From the NCBI GenBank assembly GCA_001579985.1, contig LRSR01011171.1, positions 1-22,965 of the forward strand: 22,965 bases of DNA, in the 5' to 3' direction. The notes beneath the pieces were generated by a model that worked only from the letters and a program-made list of their open reading frames with translations, was not told where the DNA came from and searched no databases. Shown one piece after another: positions 1 to 9,758 of the stretch. A program made the translations under genes and the position numbers. Origin of the DNA: Hypsibius dujardini (taxonomy: Eukaryota; Tardigrada; Eutardigrada; Parachela; Hypsibiidae). Positions within the stretch are counted from its first letter, which is position 1, and every line of letters begins with the position of its first letter.

Positions 1-46
1 TTTATATATATATATATAATTTCAAATAAATATTCACCTTCATGGT
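1..46. repeat. AT-rich (TA)n tract at window start
   Basis: A short TA dinucleotide run and AT-rich sequence precede the first exon. It is most likely the 3' end of an intron of the lectin gene. Confidence 0.6.
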
Positions 47-59
47 AATGCACAGATAG

Positions 60-463
60 GGGAAACGCCGTTGCCTGGGCAGACAACTCACCCGTAACTT
101 TCACCAACTGGGCGGATCAACCACCGAGCTCCGGGGAATGTGTTCACATTGACGGTTCCTGGCAGGGTGAGTCAAAAATACGCAAACGTGATGCTTCTTA
201 GGGGTAACCCCATAAAAAACAACCCCGCGTAACGAAAAAAAATTGCGATGACATAAATAATAATCATAATAAAATAAATAAATAAATAATAAAATAAATA
301 TAAATAATCATTTAAATATTTGATGGGTTTATATATTTATTATTATTTATATTTATATTTATATTATATTTATGTATTTTTTACTGGGCAGTTGCGCTGT
401 TGGGGAAGTGGCGAACGTCACCCTGCACGGAGCGGTATAATTACATCTGCCAGGCGCACTATA
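60..463 (+). other. CTLD 1 (C-terminal half only)
   Basis: Exons 60-166 and 392-496 give the second half of a C-type lectin domain. A W-A-D-N loop is followed by a cysteine, then K-W-R-T-S-P-C and Y-I-C-Q. The junction is phase 1 (G|TT, giving Val). The first half must lie upstream of the window. The acceptor before position 60 is the least certain boundary of the gene model. Confidence 0.75.
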
Positions 464-2440
464 CGGCCGACATCCGACCGGATGAAGTCATCCATCGTAC
501 GAGCTTTTTATAAAGAGAGTTTTGAGAACGAGTTCACGCTCTGATCTCCCGGTTTTTGTGGATATTTGTAGCCGCGCTCACTTGCGAAGCGCCATTCGTA
601 AAATTCCATGAAGGCTGCTACCTGGTGGTGAAGCAGAAGATGCACCGTGACGCCGCACAAGCCCACTGCCAGTCGAAAGGGAGCTCCGTGTTGACCATTG
701 TTCGGACATTTGGCGAAAATATTTGGATAAGCGGTAAACAGATCATTCTGTGCTTCTGTAAAATGACTCTGCCTTTCCAAGCCAAATAGTTATGTCGTTT
801 TATAGAGAAGGTCACGGAAGACGCCTGGCTTGGGTTGCGGATCACCGGCATGACGGGAACCGCATTTGCCTATGAATACAGCGATGGAACACCGGTTTGT
901 TGATTTACGATTCTGTATTCGATTAATTCAGTCAGACACGTGTGAGTTTCTTAATGCCATTGCAGGTTGGATCGGCTTCGTACAAGAAATATTCAGTGCA
1001 CGACTCGATGTATGCCAGTGGCTCGCAGACGACCGACAAGTATTGCGTCGCCATGGCCGGTGCCAACAGCACTTACGGTCTGGAGAATTACATAATGTTT
1101 ACTACGCACAAGCGAGGTGACTGGTACCATGTACCCTGTACGGAAAATCGGGAATTCGTCTGCTACCACGATGGCAGTAAGTTGTTAATCAGATCGAGGA
1201 GCAAAGCGACCAGGTCTTCTCTTCCCACTGTATGGGCTGGTGTAGTGAATGTCTGTCTGTCTGTCTGTCTGTCTGTCTGACTGTCTGTCTGTCTGTCTGT
1301 CTGTCTGTCTGACTGTCTGTCTGTCTGTCTGTTTGTCTGTCCATTTATTCGGCCATTGTCCAAACCGTCGGGGTTTTTATAATAAAAGATTGAGGAACAG
1401 TTAGGCAAGAAGAGCGAAAATCGTGAAAGAGGAAGGGGGAGAGATTTGTAATCTAAGACAAATGTCAAGCGAAAGCGGAACGGCACACAGCGGCAGCGGC
1501 GGAAAGCGGAACGGTTGGTTCCCTAGAGCCAAATATAATTTGTGGAAATCTCTAGAATGTTAAGATTAAGATGAATTTGAAATCAACTCAACTTATTTTT
1601 AAGGACTTGAGGTTTGAAACGAAATCATAATCGTAAAATTCGAACTATGCAAAAATTTCTGAAAATTTTCGCTCCTTAGTCTTAATAACGATCGCTTCGT
1701 TTTCTAGTGAACCTTTTGTCTAGGGAATTTATTTTTGAACTCAAAATAATTTGATTGCCAGCGCCGAAGGAAATTGATCCGGGTCACGATGACCATTCCG
1801 ATCCTGCCTGCGGTGCTGGATGGTTCAGAAACGGGGACAACTGCTACCGATCTTATACCGACTTTGCTCCGTGGAAATTGGCCAAGCAAATTTGCCAGAA
1901 TTCTGATCCGACTGCTGATCTGCTGTGGATCACCAGCATCCAGGAAGAAAAGTTTATACGAGGTAAACCTTGTGGGGGGGGCAAGGGTACTTAGTCTTTG
2001 TGGGCAACAAATGGCGCAGACTCAATTTGAGCCTTTTCAGATTACATCGAGAACAACAAAACTTCGGAGGACGACGAGGGAGAACTTATTGGAGATAATC
2101 ACTGGATTGACTTTTACTCCGCCAGTTCGTCAGGCGTTTGGTACTGGCCTTACCGCAAAGAGACCAACAAATGGCACATCCCGGTGTCTGTGACAAATTG
2201 GGAAGCAAACGAGCCAGTCGTTCCCACCAGCAGCTCCAGCACTCCGAGATGCGGCTTAATCGATCCAGACTATGGCTATGCTCAATGGCGCATAGATCGA
2301 TGCGACAGGGGCCACGCGTTCATCTGCAAAAAGTTTGTAGCTCCGGAATTGCTGGCGCCAACAGCACCAGCACCACCAAAACCCACTGCCGCTTCCGGTA
2401 TCAAAATAACATCTGTCTGCTTACCTGTTTGCCTGTTTCC

Positions 2441-2500
<60 letters not shown>

Positions 2501-4668
2501 TAGTAATCTCGCTGAGTTCAAACTTTAACTGCTAAGCGTCAAACCTGCAGGCATGGTGCTGGGCTGCCATCTCGGTTGGGTCGCGATGGACGGTCGCTGC
2601 CTCCACCTCAATCCCGCAAGCCTGTCTTGGCTTGACGCGAGGAGCTACTGTCGTAGTCAGGGTGGCGACCTCTTGTCACTACAGAACGCCGCAGAGCTGA
2701 CCGCCGTGCAGTTCTTCCGAGCCGGTACCTGGATCGGTTTGAACGCACTCAACAGCAAGAGCAATCCACGTGCTTACAGCTGGAGTGACGGTAGCCCAAT
2801 GCTTTTCACACCGTGGGACATTCAGTCCCACAACACAACCATGAACTGCGGTGCCATTACAGGTGTAAATGTAAGTGAAAAAGTCATTCCCGGGACAAAA
2901 ATAAAAAAGATGAAGAAGTTCATATAATTTGTGGTCTCAGGGGTTCTCCATGTTCAATTGCGATGAAGAGAAACCGGCAATTTGCGAAGCGAATCTCTCC
3001 TCGATCAATGCATCGGGTCCGGTCGTTCCCACCCCTCCACAGGCAGTCGGATGTGCACCCTACGGCTTCGGGTTCCGCGAACGATGCTTCTACTTCGGCG
3101 TGGACCCCGATCAAGGTCTGGAATACCGGCCTTCTTATTCGTTCGACGAGGCGCGCACATTCTGTAAGAATAAATACAACGGTGAATTGGCGACCTTGAC
3201 CGCCGAAGAGAAGGACTTCGTCAGTTCACATATTGCGCGACTCGGTATGGATTTTTGGATCGGCCTCCAAGAGACAACAGGCTTATTTGGGCCTACGTTT
3301 TCCTCTTGGATTGACGGCACGCCCCAGTTCTCACCCAACTGGGCCCACCTTGAGCCGCGAACCCTTCCAACTGGACAGAAACGCTGCGTCGCTCTCCACG
3401 GAATGTACACGGACTTCATCATTCCGGGCGATTGGTACGTGGAGAACTGTCTCTACCCGAAGCATGCGCTGTGTGAGGCGAAACGGACCATCGGTCCGCT
3501 GGAACCAACTCCGTCAAGGCCACCGACCGTGCCGGCTGCTACGACAAACGCACCCATTGCCTGTCCGACGGGATGGGTCACGTCGAACTCACTTTCAGTT
3601 TGCTACAAGGTAAACAGAATAGGGACGCAAGACAGCCAACGATTCTTAACCTATTAACGCCCCCTGACAAAGCGAGCACTGAAACACTGTTCATTTCAGA
3701 AAAAAACAAACTTTTCATTTTTTGGGCGATTTTGAAAAATTCGTGTTTTTTCGGCTGTCTACTGCCCACTGTCGAATTAGAAACATAATTACCGATGAAA
3801 AATATTTCTGGTACAATATTTGGTTAAAGAATCAATCAATCAATCAGTGAGTTCCCCTAGTAGTCAGTTATATTCCTTTTTCGTCACATTAAATTGAACA
3901 TCTTCTTTGACCAGTGGTCATGTGCCAATCACCAATCCGATTGCCAATCCGGGGCGTTCACAGGTTAATTGAAAACGATCAACAGGTTGCTTGTTAAACA
4001 AAATTTTAAAACGCGAACTTAAGGAACCTAAATGTCCCCGGTAGCACTTTCCAATCACGCGATTGACTGTTGAACAATTTAATTCAGAATATCGCACTAA
4101 ACAAAAAATCGGCTAGTTGGAATATTTGTTTGATACTTTGTTTTGGTCAGGGGTATGCGGGCCTCAACGTGGGAGTGCAACAGAAAGTCAGCTGGCAGGA
4201 CGCGCAAGACTTCTGCCGATCCTTCCGCGGTGGCAACTTGGCGAACGTGGACAGCCGTGCAAAGAAGAACTACGTATTCACAAACGTCCTGGCAAGCCAC
4301 GAGCCCGCCAATCAAGTGTGGATTGGTTTGCGACAAAACGGACAGCAGAACCGATGGGAATGGTCGGATGGAGCGCCATGGGGGAATTTTGAGTATTGGT
4401 ACAACGTTGTTGATCATCAAACAGCAGAACCGGATTGTGTGACTATGGAGCCATCATATGGCTTTTGGATACCGCAGAGTTGTGAGCAATCATGGGGCTG
4501 GATATGCCAGATACCTCGCGGGGTCTACTCCGCTAATGAACCGATCGAAAACTTTCCCACTCCCATTGCACCTAACCGTACGTGCGATTTTCGGTCGATT
4601 TCTTTGCCTGCCTATCTGTCTGCTTATCTGTCTGTCTATCTGTCTTTCTGTCTGTCTGTCTGTTTGTT

Positions 4669-4727
<59 letters not shown>

Positions 4728-7700
4728 TGTCTGTCTGTTTGTCTGTCTGTCACCTGCGTAACTGTCTCTTGGTCTACCTGTCTTCCGGCCTATTTTTGCA
4801 ACGGGATCGCGATTTCGAAGAACTGAATTTCGTACAGGAACTTGCGGTCCTGCAACTGCCGATGGAGACTGGTTTTTCAGCCCTGACTCCACTGAATGTT
4901 TATACTTCTCCCAAAAACCGGAATCCTTTCACAATGCTCAGGCCGTTTGTCGCACTATGGGAGCAAACTTAGTGACCGTCACGGCAGAGAGTCACAAGTT
5001 TATCTCCACCAAAGCCAATCAGTTTGCCCCTAAACCCACCCAGTTTTGGATTGGTCTGTATCAGAGTGACCCTCTGACTCAGGAACATCTGTGGATCGAT
5101 GGACACGTTTCCTTGTTCCGAGCGTGGGAAAAGAACGAACCAAGCTTGTCAGCTAATGAACTGTGCGTGACTCATAACTCCGAGTCAGCATTATGGAAGG
5201 ACAATCGCTGCGCGCAAAACTTTCCGTACATTTGCCACAAATCCGATCGAGTCCCGGCAGCTAAGCCAACCGTCGATCCGACCACGACTAGTTGCGCCGA
5301 AGACTGGGTTGAATTCCGTAGGTCCTCCAGATTTATCTCTAGACAATTAAATTTTTATCAGGTATATCTGATTTGCAGGCGGAAGCTGCTATTACATATC
5401 CGGGCCGGACAATAAGACCCACGATGAGGCAGGTGCCGCATGCGTGAAGGGCATCACTCTCGAGAAGGGTCTCCCCCAGGGTGACTTGGTCTCCATTCAT
5501 AGCTCACTGGAGAATGATTTCCTAGTGTCACAGTTGAGACGTAAGCACTTCCAGCACGGTAACCAGATGTATGATTTCTGGATTGGCCTGCGCGAAATTG
5601 CCAGTACTAAACAGTTCATATGGACGGATGGAACAAGCTTCGATTATGTTAAGTGGCAGAAGGAACCAAACCTGTATGCGGTAAGCCAGGAAGCCCACAC
5701 AGGGCGTGTCTGTGTGCTTAAGTATCTTGTTCCCACTTGATATAACATAATAAGCACCGGCTTCTGTAGTATTTGGACGACTGTGCATCTTTTGGTGGGA
5801 CCTGGTTTAATACTGGTCTTTGGACGACGGACATCTGTTCCACCAAGCGAGCCTTTATTTGCAAGGCACCCAAAAGTAGGCAGGAAGTGTAAGATAAAAA
5901 TGTATTACCGTAATAGACACGACACGAACGGACATAGATATGCAGATTCAGCTGCAGCTAAATATATGCAAACACGAATAAATTTACGTAGACACAGACA
6001 CAGACACAGGCACAGACACAGACACAGACACAGACACAGACACAGACACATGCTGCCTGATACACGTGACTGACATAACTGCATGCACTTAATTGTATCA
6101 TATAGAAGCTGACCTATTTCAATTTCAGTTCCAAACAGGCCCCCCACTCCTCCACCCTCCACAAAGTGCGCGCAAGGCTACACTTTGTTCGGGGAGAACT
6201 GTTTCATCGTACAGAAACTGGATGACGGACAGAAGACATGGACCGCTGCTCAGAGCAAGTGCCGAAACCTGGGCGACGGTTACGGCGATCTCGCCACCAT
6301 CGATGGCATTTTCGAAAATGCCGAAATGAGACTGCTACTCAATGAAGCTGCCCACAAAGCCGGTGGTCATGGTGGTAACTTTTCGGCCTGGATGGGCCTG
6401 CAGGAGCATGCGGGCCAGTATGCTTGGCACAATACCTGTCCGATGGTTTGGTCCAACTTTGAGAACCTTTACGCTAAGCCTCAAGAGCCTTTAACGTGCG
6501 GTCAAATGCTTGCTGACGGAAAATGGAACGCATCCAGCTGCGCAGCGGAGGCGGATTACGTACTCTGCGAACGTCGTTTCGGTACGATGATTGTGCATAA
6601 ATTTAATTAAAAATTTTCTAAAACTATTTTTAACATAAAAATATATATGAAAAAAGCTAAAATTCATCTATAGTTGTTATTTTAACATATATAGAAAATA
6701 TAGAATTTGTTTTTTATATACTTCTGAAATAAAATTAAAATGCTTTTTATTTCAGAGCCTTGTCCTCCGGCTTTCAACACGACCACCGAGAACTTTTACT
6801 GCCCCGATGATTTCCCTCATGAATGCAGCAGATCATGCTACTACGTTAACGCAGGACGGAGCGGCCTCAACAACACCTGGAGTTCCGTCATGCAAGCTCG
6901 CAATAATTGTACCGCTAAAGGCGGCCATCTCGCGTCGATCCGTACGGAGGACGACCAAAAGTGCTTGATGCGGTACACCACCCATGCCTCTCAGGGGCTG
7001 TGGATCGGGCTGTACGAGAAGAAGGTCGGCAATGTGTATTCGTGGGTGTGGGAGAACGACGAGGAACTCCACCCCGCGTCGACCTACGTGAACTGGGATA
7101 AAAGTAATGTGCCGCTGCGATTTTTTCGTTTACAAAAAATACCAAATCAAAATGCATGTTGCTTTCTTTGCGGTGTTTCCCAGACAAGCCGTCCACGTTC
7201 TTGTTTGGGCGTGACATTTGTGTGGAGATGCTCCAGAGTGGAAAGTGGAGCAACAGAAATTGCTTTGACACACAGCCGGCAATTGAAAAGGGATTCGTCT
7301 GTGAGAAGCGGAAGGAGTTTAGAGAGGTGTCGCGCATAACTACCACGCCCCCAGCGCCAACTGGTAAGTCTGTGGAATCCGTGGAATCCGTGGATTCTGT
7401 GGAGTCTGTGGAATCCGTGGAATCTGTGGATTCTGTGGATTCTGTGGAATCCGTGGAATCTGTGGAGTCTGTGGAGTCTGTGGAGTCTGTGGAATCTGTG
7501 GAGTCTGTGGAATCTGTGGAGTCTGTGGAGTCTGTGGAATCTGTGGAATCCGTGGAATCTGTGGAATCTGTGGAATTTGTGGAATCTGTGGATTCTGTGG
7601 ATTCTGTGGATTCTGTGGAATCTGTGGATTCTGTGGAGTCTGGAGTCTGTGGAATCTGTGGAATCTGTGGAATAATTAACACTACTTTTGCAGCTGGGAT

Positions 7701-8118
7701 CCGATCACGACCAACAGTCCCTGTTGATACGACCGTCACCATTGTGCACACTGAGGCAGCGAAGGCATCTACGAGGGAGATTGTCGTGAAACCCGAGCCT
7801 ACTTTGAGCACTCAACAAGGAAATGGAAAATCGAGCTCTGGTCCATCAGGAGGAGCAGTGGCTGGTATTGTCATTGGAGTGCTCTTATTGGTGGCGATCG
7901 TTGGAGCGATCGCATTCATCGCTGTGACAGGCCGAACACAAACAGTTTTGACGACGGTCAGAACCGTCAGTTCCCGTGTGAAGAAATCCGCGACCGATCG
8001 GTTAAGCCCTGGTGGGCGATTTTCCGGATTCGCAAACAGCAACTACAGCAAGGCCGACGACAAGGTTCGCGTGGTCGACGACCCTAACTACCACGGCTCA
8101 TCGGACTCCTATACATAA
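60..8118 (+). CDS. Tandem C-type lectin-domain receptor, mannose-receptor-like (5'-partial, 17 exons in window)
   Basis: This is a type I membrane protein expected to bind ligands outside the cell and carry them inward. My exon model is 60-166, 392-496, 572-733, 806-894, 966-1176, 1762-1962, 2041-2397, 2551-2870, 2941-3609, 4151-4577, 4838-5317, 5379-5680, 5770-5875, 6129-6581, 6756-7103, 7184-7363 and 7694-8118. All introns are GT-AG, every phase closes, and the joined exons are open for about 1,646 codons to a TAA at 8116. Most junctions between CTLDs are phase 1, as expected for shuffled extracellular modules. The protein shows one partial and nine complete CTLDs with paired cysteines and W-[ILM]-G-L motifs, then a Thr/Pro-rich stalk, a transmembrane helix and a tail. 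Most CTLDs lack a full EPN/WND calcium-sugar motif, so sugar binding is doubtful for most of them. The start, and any ricin-B or fibronectin II domains, would lie upstream. The family call is firm. Orthology to a vertebrate mannose receptor is inference. Confidence 0.88.
233..375. repeat. AT-rich low-complexity intron segment
   Basis: AATAAATA-like and TTTATAT-like simple sequence fills most of the 225-nt intron 167-391. Small ORFs read through it are artefacts. Confidence 0.8.
580..1162 (+). other. CTLD 2
   Basis: This domain is split over three exons (572-733, 806-894, 966-1176). It opens with L-T-C-E-A-P-F and G-C-Y, has W-L-G-L in the middle exon and ends G-D-W-Y-H-V-P-C and F-V-C-Y. No EPN or QPD triplet is visible, so it is probably not a classical calcium-dependent sugar binder. 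The third exon closes in phase 1 before the intron holding the first CTGT array. Confidence 0.85.
1251..1341. repeat. (CTGT)n tetranucleotide array, intron after CTLD 2
   Basis: About 90 nt of CTGT repeats with a few single-base interruptions, inside the 585-nt intron 1177-1761. The remainder of that intron (1342-1761) shows no gene or further repeat that I can recognise. Confidence 0.95.
1810..2334 (+). other. CTLD 3 (W-I-G-L motif missing)
   Basis: Exons 1762-1962 and 2041-2397 encode C-G-A-G-W-F and N-C-Y at the start and W-R-I-D-R-C and F-I-C-K at the end. The usual W-I-G-L core is replaced by H-W-I-D-F, and there is an insertion rich in Ser and Trp before N-W-E-A-N-E-P-V. A Pro/Ala/Thr-rich linker follows the domain before the next phase-1 intron. 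Confidence 0.8.
2413..2500. repeat. (CTGT)n tetranucleotide array, intron after CTLD 3
   Basis: A CTGT array with TTGT and CTGC variants at its left edge, filling most of the 153-nt intron 2398-2550. It is in the same orientation as the arrays at 1251 and 4607. Confidence 0.95.
2563..2985 (+). other. CTLD 4
   Basis: Exon 2551-2870 plus the start of exon 2941-3609. It has C-H-L-G-W-V, G-R-C-L-H, a W-I-G-L-N core, N-C-G-A-I and F-N-C-D-E-E with A-I-C-E-A. A 70-nt phase-0 intron splits the end of the domain. No sugar-coordination triplet is visible. Confidence 0.85.
3049..3480 (+). other. CTLD 5 (contained in one exon)
   Basis: The only CTLD in the gene without an internal intron. It runs from C-A-P-Y-G-F and R-C-F-Y-F through F-W-I-G-L-Q and H-L-E-P-R-T to G-D-W-Y-V-E-N-C and A-L-C-E-A. 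EPR stands where an EPN would be. A Pro/Thr-rich linker leads to the next domain in the same exon. Confidence 0.87.
3559..4509 (+). other. CTLD 6
   Basis: Starts in exon 2941-3609 with C-P-T-G-W-V and V-C-Y-K, then continues after a 541-nt phase-0 intron in exon 4151-4577. The second part has V-W-I-G-L-R, W-E-W-S-D-G, a cysteine after A-E-P-D, and W-G-W-I-C-Q. No EPN/WND pair is visible. Confidence 0.85.
3610..4150 (+). other. Long intron inside CTLD 6, no recognised content
   Basis: This 541-nt phase-0 intron starts GTAAAC and ends TTGGTCAG. Apart from a short TCAA repeat near 3832 it contains nothing I can assign. The small ORFs in it show no family resemblance. Confidence 0.75.
4607..4751. 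repeat. (CTGT)n tetranucleotide array, intron after CTLD 6
   Basis: The longest of the three arrays, about 145 nt of CTGT with CTAT and TTGT variants, in the 260-nt intron 4578-4837. ORFs through it on both strands are simple Cys/Leu/Ser/Val or Asp/Arg/Gln/Thr repeats and are not genes. Confidence 0.95.
4842..5238 (+). other. CTLD 7
   Basis: Encoded in exon 4838-5317. C-G-P-A-T-A opens it, followed by E-C-L-Y-F, F-W-I-G-L-Y, E-K-N-E-P-S, L-W-K-D-N-R-C and Y-I-C-H-K. EPS with K-D-N comes close to the EPN/WND sugar-binding signature, so this is one of the better candidates for calcium-dependent ligand binding. Confidence 0.87.
5293..5868 (+). other. CTLD 8 (carries an EPN triplet)
   Basis: Spread over exons 4838-5317, 5379-5680 and 5770-5875. 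It has C-A-E-D-W-V, S-C-Y-Y-I, F-W-I-G-L-R, K-E-P-N, L-W-T-T-D-I-C and F-I-C-K-A. It is the only CTLD here with an intact EPN. In known CTLDs EPN goes with mannose-type sugars, but the WND partner is altered to W-T-T-D. Confidence 0.85.
5991..6050. repeat. (CACAGA)n hexanucleotide array
   Basis: About ten copies of a CACAGA unit lie in the 253-nt intron 5876-6128. The sequence differs from the CTGT arrays in neighbouring introns, so it arose separately. Confidence 0.93.
6169..6576 (+). other. CTLD 9
   Basis: Encoded in exon 6129-6581 after a short Pro-rich linker. It shows C-A-Q-G-Y-T-L-F, N-C-F-I-V, A-W-M-G-L-Q, L-T-C-G-Q, G-K-W-N-A-S-S-C and V-L-C-E-R. The exon begins and ends in phase 1, so it is a clean single-exon symmetrical module. 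Confidence 0.86.
6761..7316 (+). other. CTLD 10 (membrane-proximal)
   Basis: Exons 6756-7103 and 7184-7363. It shows C-P-P-A-F, a cysteine-rich Y-C-P-D-D-F opening, S-C-Y-Y-V, L-W-I-G-L-Y, N-W-D-K-N-K-P-S across the splice junction, G-K-W-S-N-R-N-C and F-V-C-E-K. The extra cysteines near the start suggest an additional disulfide. Confidence 0.85.
7368..7672 (+). repeat. 9-bp minisatellite in the last intron, open in the coding frame
   Basis: Roughly 33 copies of TCTGTGGAA-like units lie between a GTAAGT donor (7364) and a TTTTGCAG acceptor (ending 7693). The intron is 330 nt, divisible by three, and has no stop in the frame of the flanking exons. In that frame it reads as Ser-Val-Glu/Asp repeats. 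The sites that vary repeatedly are the third bases of the Ser and Glu/Asp codons. It may be a plain intron repeat or a retained, translated stalk extension. Confidence 0.9.
7855..8115 (+). other. Transmembrane helix and cytoplasmic tail with F-x-N-x-x-Y motif
   Basis: A hydrophobic stretch rich in Val, Ile, Leu and Ala at about 7855-7932 forms a single transmembrane segment, and basic residues follow it. The tail of about 61 residues contains F-A-N-S-N-Y at 8029-8046. This matches the F-x-N-x-x-Y internalisation signal of vertebrate mannose receptor family members. A second tyrosine occurs in D-P-N-Y near the end. Pattern seen in the sequence; the endocytic role is inference. Confidence 0.8.
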
Positions 8119-8370
8119 AATCGCGCATCTACCCCTTCTTCCCCTAGTAAACATGACAAAATTAAGTACGAAAAGTCAAATTTTCACACAAATTATACGT
8201 CATTCCGCACATAATCTGTGAGATCGTTTCTAAGGCGTGTGAGCACTTTTTTACCCGTCTAAATTTATGTGAAGCGATATGTGTGAGCGTTCAAACATTT
8301 ATACGCCTTATTCATTCTTATTCGAAACCCGAGCAGATTATACGTTTTTAGAAATAAATGACAGAATAAA
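8119..8370 (+). promoter_or_regulatory. 3' UTR of the lectin receptor with two polyadenylation signals
   Basis: After the TAA at 8116 the sequence becomes AT-rich. Two AATAAA hexamers stand at 8353-8358 and 8365-8370 and would place the transcript end near 8385-8400. No other coding signal is visible here. Confidence 0.6.
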
Positions 8371-8631
8371 AGTCTGTGCAGGGTGCTCAGGGTTTGGCAT
8401 CTTGTGGGACGCAGTAGTGGGATTTCTAATTATTTTAAAACATGGCGAAATGTGTCCAAAAAAAGTTCTAAAACAGTTTTAGCATTTTCGCGAAGAATTG
8501 CGAAACTTCTGCTTTCACTTTTCACGCCTGTGGGAAGACTGGAACAATATTCAGGCGCTATTATACCTTGGTTTGTCAAGCGTCAATAGTTAAAGGTTCG
8601 AGGAATTCGATGTTTAGCCCATCTGAACAAA

Positions 8632-9126
8632 ACTTTTGAAAACAGTTCTGGAAATTGTTTTTAAAACAATTCTGGAAATTGTTTTTAAAACAATTCTGGA
8701 AATCTTTTTGAAAACAATTCTGGAAATCTTTTTGAAAACAATTCTGGAAATCTTTTTGAAAACAATTCTGGAAATCGTTTTTAAAACAATTCTGGAAATC
8801 GTTTTTAAAACAATTCTGGAAATCGTTGTTAAAACAATTCTGGAAATCGTTGTTAAAACAATTCTGGAAATCGTTTTTAAAACAATTCTGGAAATCGTTT
8901 TGAAAACAATTCTGGGAATCGTTTTGAAAACAATTCTGGAAATCGTTTTGAAAACAATTCTGGGAATCGTTTTGAAAACAATTCTGGGAATCGTTTTGAA
9001 AACAATTCTGGAAATCGTTTTGAAAGCAATTCTGGAAATCGTTTTGAAAACAATTCTGGAATTTTTTTTGAAAACAATTCTCGAAATCGTTTTTAAAACA
9101 ATTCTGGAAATCGTTTTGAAAACAAA
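8632..9126. repeat. 24-bp minisatellite, about 20 copies
   Basis: Tandem 24-bp units built around ATTCTGGAAATCGTTTT followed by an A-rich end. Variants alternate CGTTTTTAA, CTTTTTGAA and CGTTGTTAA. Because 24 is a multiple of three, long ORFs of 170-198 codons appear on both strands, but they are only the repeat translated and no homology is recognisable. Confidence 0.95.
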
Positions 9127-9564
9127 CACAGGTAATAGTTTCATAAGTCGTATGATAAAAGTCCACAGGAAGATGAAAGCATTGACGACAACTTATCCGC
9201 CCATCCAGCCCTATAAAGTTAGTACGACCTGAGCATTTTCTTATGGTCTTACAAAGTATGTATAAAATACGCCTTACGAATTACACAAGATTTCTCTATA
9301 GGTTTTTTTCAGACACTATTTCTCCTGCGGAATGTTTTAAAGGGCTGAGAACTGTACACACAGATTAAAATAAATGCGATTGCACATAATATGTACGGCG
9401 TACGTTTTTTGGTGGTCGTACATAATATGCATGATATAAGCCGCTGTTTCTATGTACAAATTTAAGGTGACAATTCGTCCTTAATGTGTATGGAAAAAAA
9501 ACTTTTCGCACGCCAAATGTGTACGAGGGTTCAGACCAAAATTCACTTTATTACTGTACGAGTA

Positions 9565-9758
9565 CTGCCACGATTTTAAGGGTGGGTTTAGCCCCGCCCA
9601 CCCCTGATTGACTGTACGTGACGTCACGGATTCACTTCCGTTCATCAACGGCCGAATTCAGTCCGCCAAAAAGCGCAGTGAAACCAGTGAACACAAGTTG
9701 GATCGGGGGTTGGTAATTTACGTGTAGGGCAAAAAATCCACCCTTAAAATCGTGGCAG
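9565..9758. repeat. 194-bp segment with perfect 21-nt terminal inverted repeats
   Basis: CTGCCACGATTTTAAGGGTGG at 9565 (quoted here only in part as needed: first bases CTGCCACGA, last bases AGGGTGG) is exactly reverse-complemented at 9738-9758. The arms are 152 nt apart. No matching target-site duplication is visible directly outside the arms. It may be a MITE-like element or a regulatory cruciform. Confidence 0.7.
9591..9640. promoter_or_regulatory. Possible promoter element cluster (GC box, CRE, ETS-like)
   Basis: Within 50 nt there is a GC-box-like CCCCGCCC, a perfect CRE octamer TGACGTCA at 9619-9626 inside a 12-nt palindrome, and CACTTCCG at 9633-9640. A CCAAT lies at 9821-9825. These are short motifs and can occur by chance. 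Their close spacing between the inverted arms is what makes them notable. Confidence 0.35.

Noticed and set aside
1163-1486. ORFs through the CTGT arrays (also at 2282-2521 and 4490-4892)
   Set aside because: They are simple-repeat translations inside introns bounded by supported splice sites.
556-7339. Each CTLD ORF as a separate small gene
   Set aside because: Splice sites and phases join them into one continuous reading frame ending at a single transmembrane tail.
6915-7811. 298-codon minus-strand ORF with Asp-Ser-Thr repeats
   Set aside because: It is the antisense of the 9-bp minisatellite and of CTLD 10 exons. The sense strand carries the supported gene.
8576-9232. Long ORFs on both strands (up to 198 codons) in the 24-bp array
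   Set aside because: They exist only because the repeat period is a multiple of three. The products are monotonous repeats with no family features.
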